From NCBI GenBank assembly GCA_015039465.1, contig MU130073.1:573657-586668 (forward strand): a DNA stretch of 13,012 nt. Reading direction: 5' to 3'. Source of the DNA: Phlegmacium glaucopus. Lineage: Eukaryota > Basidiomycota > Agaricomycetes > Agaricales > Cortinariaceae. Each line of letters begins with the position of its first letter. The first letter of the stretch is position 1. The position numbers and the translations under genes are program-made. Under the pieces are notes generated by a model. The model was given only the letters and a program-made list of their open reading frames with translations, was not told where the DNA came from and ran no database searches. Of the stretch, positions 9,433 to 13,012 are shown one piece after another.

Positions 9433-10179
9433 ACACATCCATTTATCTTGATATTGACATTTCCGAGTTTTTGTTTCTGTTCAATGTTCGCCAGGATGTG
9501 GACCAAACTATATATTTTTCACCGGGATCACTTGAGGCTAGTTCTTAACCTCTTCAAATTCAAAACCGGACCATTCAGAGACAATTGATTGTTAGTTGTA
9601 TGCCATATTGCCTTTCGTCGACTAGCAGCGTAATCTTATTAGGCATGCCAAGGCAAATAACCTTGCATCGGTCTAACGACTTATCTGCGTCCCTCTCATA
9701 TAAAAAATAAATCAGACAACATAAACCTCTTGCGTCGCATAGTCAATTTTTGGGCGTTAAGAAAGTATCTACTAGCAGAACAGATGATAATCTGTATTTC
9801 AATTGAATTTCCCTTCGAAATCACAGCAGATGGTGCCCTCAATTTTCAGTGAGTCCTTTGTGCGGTTATAGATCCTAGTGAGAAGATATTCCCATAATAG
9901 ATTGTCGGGAACGCGTATATGTTCTATTAAATGCCAGTGGAAAAGAAAGCATGAGCATCTACGATTTTGGATGGCAGTGGATGCAACTGTCATTGCAAAT
10001 ATCTTGACATGCAATGTGAACCATGTCAGCTTTCCTTGAGCCTGAATGCACAATAATCCTTGTCTTCAAATCCAAGAGAGAAAAAAGACATCATCAGTTG
10101 CTTCTTCCAAATTTCCAACATCTGAAATAAATGTTTTGCAGCCACAAGTCAGAAATTCAGTAATTTACAGTCCCCCAGG
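9433..10179. other. Gene-free stretch
   Basis: I see no recognisable gene. The longest open frame (minus strand, 9799-10053, 84 codons) has no known motif. A second open piece on the minus strand, around 10030-10125, reads SFFSLGFEDKDYCAF but stops soon after and is not supported by splice sites. Confidence 0.5.
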
Positions 10180-10239
10180 GATTCCGAGCAAATTCTGAGT
10201 GGAGTCCGAGGAGTCCGAGCAGATTCCGAGTGGAGTCCC
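10180..10239 (+). repeat. Short imperfect tandem repeat (22-base units)
   Basis: Two 22-base units, TCCGAGCAAATTCTGAGTGG plus AG (from 10183) and TCCGAGCAGATTCCGAGTGG plus AG (from 10215), are separated by a short TCCGAGGAG partial unit. ATTCCGAG and GAGTGGAGTCC each occur twice. The units differ at two positions. It is a small minisatellite with no coding role seen. Confidence 0.75.
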
Positions 10240-10580
10240 TGAATAGTAGTCGCCTCATTGCACTAAGACGGACGCAGCCTTAGTGGACGTTAATGTTGAG
10301 ATGCGTAAGATAGAAGCCGTCACGTGTTAGATAGTACGCAATCTAACCTTAATCTCTTCTACCTTCTTCTCAAAACATGCTCTTCTTCGAGCGACCCTCT
10401 TGTGATTCTTGTGCAACGTTGGCACTCGTGACCGTGGGTAAAGGAGAGTATATTATGAATGCTGACCATCCTTGGCAAGGAACGTAGCGAGTCAAAAGAA
10501 ATGTTAGAGAGATCAATAGATCCGGAGTTATTACAGTAGATGAGGAAGTCTTCTCCGAAGGAACGAGCTATTTGAGCTAT

Positions 10581-10602
10581 GATGTGGAAACGATGTGGAA
10601 AC
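10581..10602 (+). repeat. Perfect tandem duplication of an 11-base unit
   Basis: GATGTGGAAAC occurs twice head to tail at 10581-10591 and 10592-10602, which looks like a recent replication-slippage event. Confidence 0.85.
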
Positions 10603-12550
10603 CGATTTAAGCTATGCAAGGGCTCTTGAACTTACGGACATTGGAAGCTGCATGTTCCGAGCAAGTCTCAGAGCGGCCAAACACTGTAATGCCGACCGTA
10701 AGTACGACCAGCATATACAGTATGACCTTTAAGAGACATCGCCTGGGCTGAAACTCAAGTCGTACCTATTAGTGGGCAGCCGCAGTTTCAAAAATTTGTA
10801 CTTATAACTAAACCAACACCGGTACGGCACACCCACACTCACCACATGAGAGCGGGGGTTCACATCACGGCTGCAACAACTTATCTAAATTCACAAGCTG
10901 AACCCTCCTACGATATCGGATACCCACTAGCTACGAAAACTCACCACCCAAAGCACTGAAAGTAGAACCTATTCGGTGGCGAGACTTCATTCATAAAACG
11001 TAAGAAAGGACCGCAACATAAGATTTAATTATAAGAGTCACTCGAAAGTCATCGTGATAGACGTTCGGTTCGTTACCGAGCCGGTGCGTTGAGAGCGCCA
11101 GACAAGCTGACCAACGAGGCGGCTCTTTTTCGAAATAAATTCGAGCACGTTTTTTTACTTCGCCGACTTTCACGAACGTCTTATAGGCCATGAGACCGTC
11201 AATTGAATTTGCCCACTACCCACACAAGAGATAGTATACCAAACAAGAGGTATTTGTATCCAACAGTACTGGTAAATCTAAAAGGGGTCGACTTGACTTT
11301 AGTATCTTTACTTTAAAAGAGTATAGCAATGGCTTAAGAGATAACCAGGGGTGAAGGGTGTATAATATGTTAGTGAGCTGACTCAGCTGAGAAAGCTTCG
11401 TTGCCTGTTTTCAGTCAAATTGGGAACATTTTGGCACTTTGATAGTAATTGGCAGTTAATCTAGACTAGCGCAAGGTCATAAAGGAGGTGTAACAGGGTT
11501 AGTGCGGAGCTTGCTTGGGAGATGCGTGATTAGTTATGTAACAATATGTAATATGTGCACTCTATGCATGTTGTACTGGCTCCTTGGAGACCTTAGAAAA
11601 AGATTAAACTTGAGCTGGAGACGTATAGTGTGATGTGGTTGCTTGTTGCTGGAAGGAGGTGGAAGAGTAGGCTCATCCTCCGCAAGAACCTCCGCGGAAG
11701 TATGCGTACCCAATGGGATAAGCATAATGGTGTTCAGGACAACTCTAGCAAAGGCCACGTCCGTAGACCGTAGCAGCGACGTCCCAGGAAACAATATTTT
11801 CACCCGAATTCTCGTTTTACCCCACCTTCGTTTAACGCACGGTCTGGGTCCTCACCATTCAATTAAGGAGTTCGATCACCAACCCAGTACCTTCCGCCTT
11901 CGTGAAGTGGCATAAGGTCAATGTTCAATGTTGTGCGGCGAAGAATGACCTAAAGGAAGTGGACCGTATGGTAGAGGGATGTAGTTAAGACGGTGAAGTC
12001 GAGGGAGATGGAGGTTGGGTCCATGTGGTCCGAAGCATCCGGAACCTATAGACAGTCCAAGTAAACCTGGATATGGTAGCGGCCCTCCATATGCCCGTAG
12101 TTGTTCGAAACCAGGGGAAGGCAAGCTGATCATGTCCTAGATAAGATAGTGGACCAGGTTGTATTTGAAACAATTGGAGTCTAGGATTGCTGGGTCCACA
12201 ACATAATTTATGTATAAGTAGACGTAGCGTATCACTCATAGTAGGGAGCCGATTAGGAAGATTACCTTTGCCCAAAGTTTACTGTGAAAGTGGCGGTGGG
12301 TTTTTTTCCAACAGAGTTCCTTTATACTAAGTTCAGGTAGAAAAACATACATCCTCCCAAAAATACCCATCATAAACTACTACATGTACCTAAAAGTTAA
12401 TGAAACTGGACCAGTATTCCTTGAAATGAAAAAAAAACGTGGACCCCGAATCTTTTAAGAAAACAACAGTGACGGTACATAACATGGACTGGTCTACCTT
12501 AAACGGAAGATATTGGGGTTAAAGACCTCCAGAAATGTGAGGGGGTCCCT
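10603..12550. other. Gene-poor stretch containing a double hairpin
   Basis: I see no protein family here. Several 65-96-codon open frames occur on both strands between 10991 and 12275 and overlap each other, which points to chance. A short minus-strand piece (about 10700-10636) reads SALQCLAALRLARNMQLP before a GTAAGT site, but no acceptor downstream keeps the frame. The structured element at 11065-11130 is listed separately. An AGCTGACTCAGCT palindrome lies at 11376-11388. Confidence 0.45.
11065..11130 (+). ncRNA. Weak candidate: double hairpin followed by T5
   Basis: The first hairpin is TCGGT-TCGTT-ACCGA (11065-11079). It overlaps by two bases a nested hairpin from 11078 to 11125. The outer stem of the second is GAGCCG/CGGCTC (6 pairs) and its inner stem is CGTTG/CAACG (5 pairs), separated by a small internal loop. 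Five T's follow at once (11126-11130). GGTTCGTTACC resembles a polymerase III B box. The element is GC-rich in an AT-rich background. No known RNA family is recognised, and chance folding is possible. Confidence 0.25.
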
Positions 12551-12699
12551 TAGGCTGTCTCAGGCTCGCCTAGGCTCGCCTCAGGCTCGCTCAGGCTCGT
12601 GAAAAAGTCACATAAACTCACATAAGGTTCGTCTTACACGAGTCTTAGGCGAGCCTGAGCGAGCCTGAGCGAGCCTGAGTGAGCCTGAGCGAGCCTGAC
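12551..12699. repeat. Large inverted repeat built from 10-base units
   Basis: The left arm (12551-12600) holds four imperfect copies of CAGGCTCGC with spacers. The right arm (12640-12699) holds five copies of GAGCCTGAGC in the opposite sense. A 39-base spacer (12601-12639) contains TCACATAA twice. Single strands of this region could fold into a long GC-rich hairpin. Confidence 0.85.
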
Positions 12700-12730
12700 C
12701 TTGGATAGATGGAGGGGTTGGAATAGTTTC

Positions 12731-12948
12731 GGGATTGTTTTGGAATTTTTTTGGAATTTTTTTGGAATTGTTTGGTAATGGAATTGTTTTGGAATTGTTT
12801 GATATATGGAGGGACTGGAATTGTTTTTGGAATTGTGTTGGAATTGTTTTGGATTGTTTGGAATTGTTTTTGGAATTGTTTTGGAATTGTTTTGGAATTG
12901 TTTTGGGATTGTTTTGGAATTGTTTTGGAATTGTTTTGGAATTGTCTT
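12731..12948. repeat. Minisatellite with 11-base unit GGAATTGTTTT
   Basis: About 18 or 19 copies of GGAATTGTTTT run head to tail, with variants in T-run length and interruptions near 12775 and 12810. The last copies (12830-12948) are the most uniform. The plus strand has almost no C, so the two strands differ strongly in composition. Because 11 is not a multiple of three and the unit has no stop codon in most frames, long repetitive open frames appear on both strands; these are not evidence of genes. Confidence 0.93.
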
Positions 12949-12989
12949 CATAAAAGGGTCGGTTAAACACAGAATAAACGAGTCTAGGT

Positions 12990-13012
12990 GAGTCTTATAC
13001 GAGCCTGAGGAG
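12990..13012 (+). repeat. Second copy of the GAGTCTTA..CGAGCCTGAG motif at the window edge
   Basis: GAGTCTTATACGAGCCTGAG at 12990-13009 matches GAGTCTTAGGCGAGCCTGAG at 12640-12659 except for two bases. The distance is 350 bases and the minisatellite lies between. The window ends here, so the repeat array may continue to the right. Confidence 0.8.

Noticed and set aside
9799..10053. 84-codon minus-strand ORF
   Set aside because: No recognised domain, an odd composition (Trp/Cys/His scattered) and no partner exons.
10359..10700. Possible relic of a BTB-type protein C-terminus on the minus strand
   Set aside because: Two pieces (SALQCLAALRLARNMQLP and SIDLSNISFDSLRSL) vaguely recall fungal BTB proteins, but the splice phases do not agree and no BTB fold core is visible upstream.
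11078..11125. A tRNA on either strand
   Set aside because: The element is only 48 bases and lacks an anticodon arm, and the minus-strand reading gives no five-pair anticodon stem.
10991..11191. 66-codon minus-strand ORF
   Set aside because: It covers the double-hairpin element, and its pattern follows from the structured DNA rather than from a protein family.
11534..11915. Overlapping 90-codon ORFs on both strands
   Set aside because: The two strands are open over much of the same bases, and neither product has a known motif.
11918..12275. Two overlapping minus-strand Pro/Gly-rich frames
   Set aside because: They overlap in different frames, have no conserved motif, and show no splice sites that unite them.
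12608..12991. Five long frames on both strands over the minisatellite
   Set aside because: They are by-products of an 11-base unit without stop codons; the peptides are pure repeats.

Overview
The window looks like nuclear DNA of a basidiomycete fungus, most likely an Agaricomycete. Both recognisable genes are cut by many short introns (about 46 to 85 bases) with mostly GT-AG ends. The transcription factor has the KRRGPDKRPGTRQR linker after its zinc cluster that I associate with mushroom-forming fungi. The species cannot be named from the sequence.

Layout. (1) Positions 1-833, plus strand: the 3' part of a Kelch-repeat protein ending in a MYND zinc finger. It probably uses a GC-AG intron, and its MYND finger is interrupted by an apparent one-base loss in a run of five T's. 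(2) Positions 834-1259: a short convergent 3' intergenic region. (3) Positions 1260-4620, minus strand: a complete Zn(II)2Cys6 transcription factor gene. I rebuilt it as 13 exons with consistent phases, coding for 890 residues: an acidic/Ser/Pro-rich N-terminus, a perfect C6 zinc cluster, a basic linker, then the fungal transcription factor regulatory domain (middle homology region) to the C-terminus. Two exons are only 33 bases, and one acceptor is a triple in-frame TAG. (4) Positions 4621-13012: about 8.4 kb with no convincing protein gene. It holds the promoter side of the transcription factor, a small foldback sequence (7351-7436), one weak candidate spliced ORF (8931-9183), a tRNA-like gene with a deviant anticodon arm (9341-9425), a GC-rich double hairpin followed by T5 (11065-11130), small tandem repeats (10180-10239, 10581-10602), and a nested repeat block at the right end (12551-13012). 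That block consists of an inverted array of 10-base units and an 11-base minisatellite.

The two genes are tail to tail, so no operon-like relation is implied. The Kelch-MYND protein is probably a protein-interaction factor and the C6 protein a nuclear regulator; nothing in the sequence ties them to one pathway. No clearly new multi-gene system is visible. The most checkable oddities are the Kelch-MYND frameshift, the splicing details, the tRNA-like locus, the double hairpin and the right-end repeat block.
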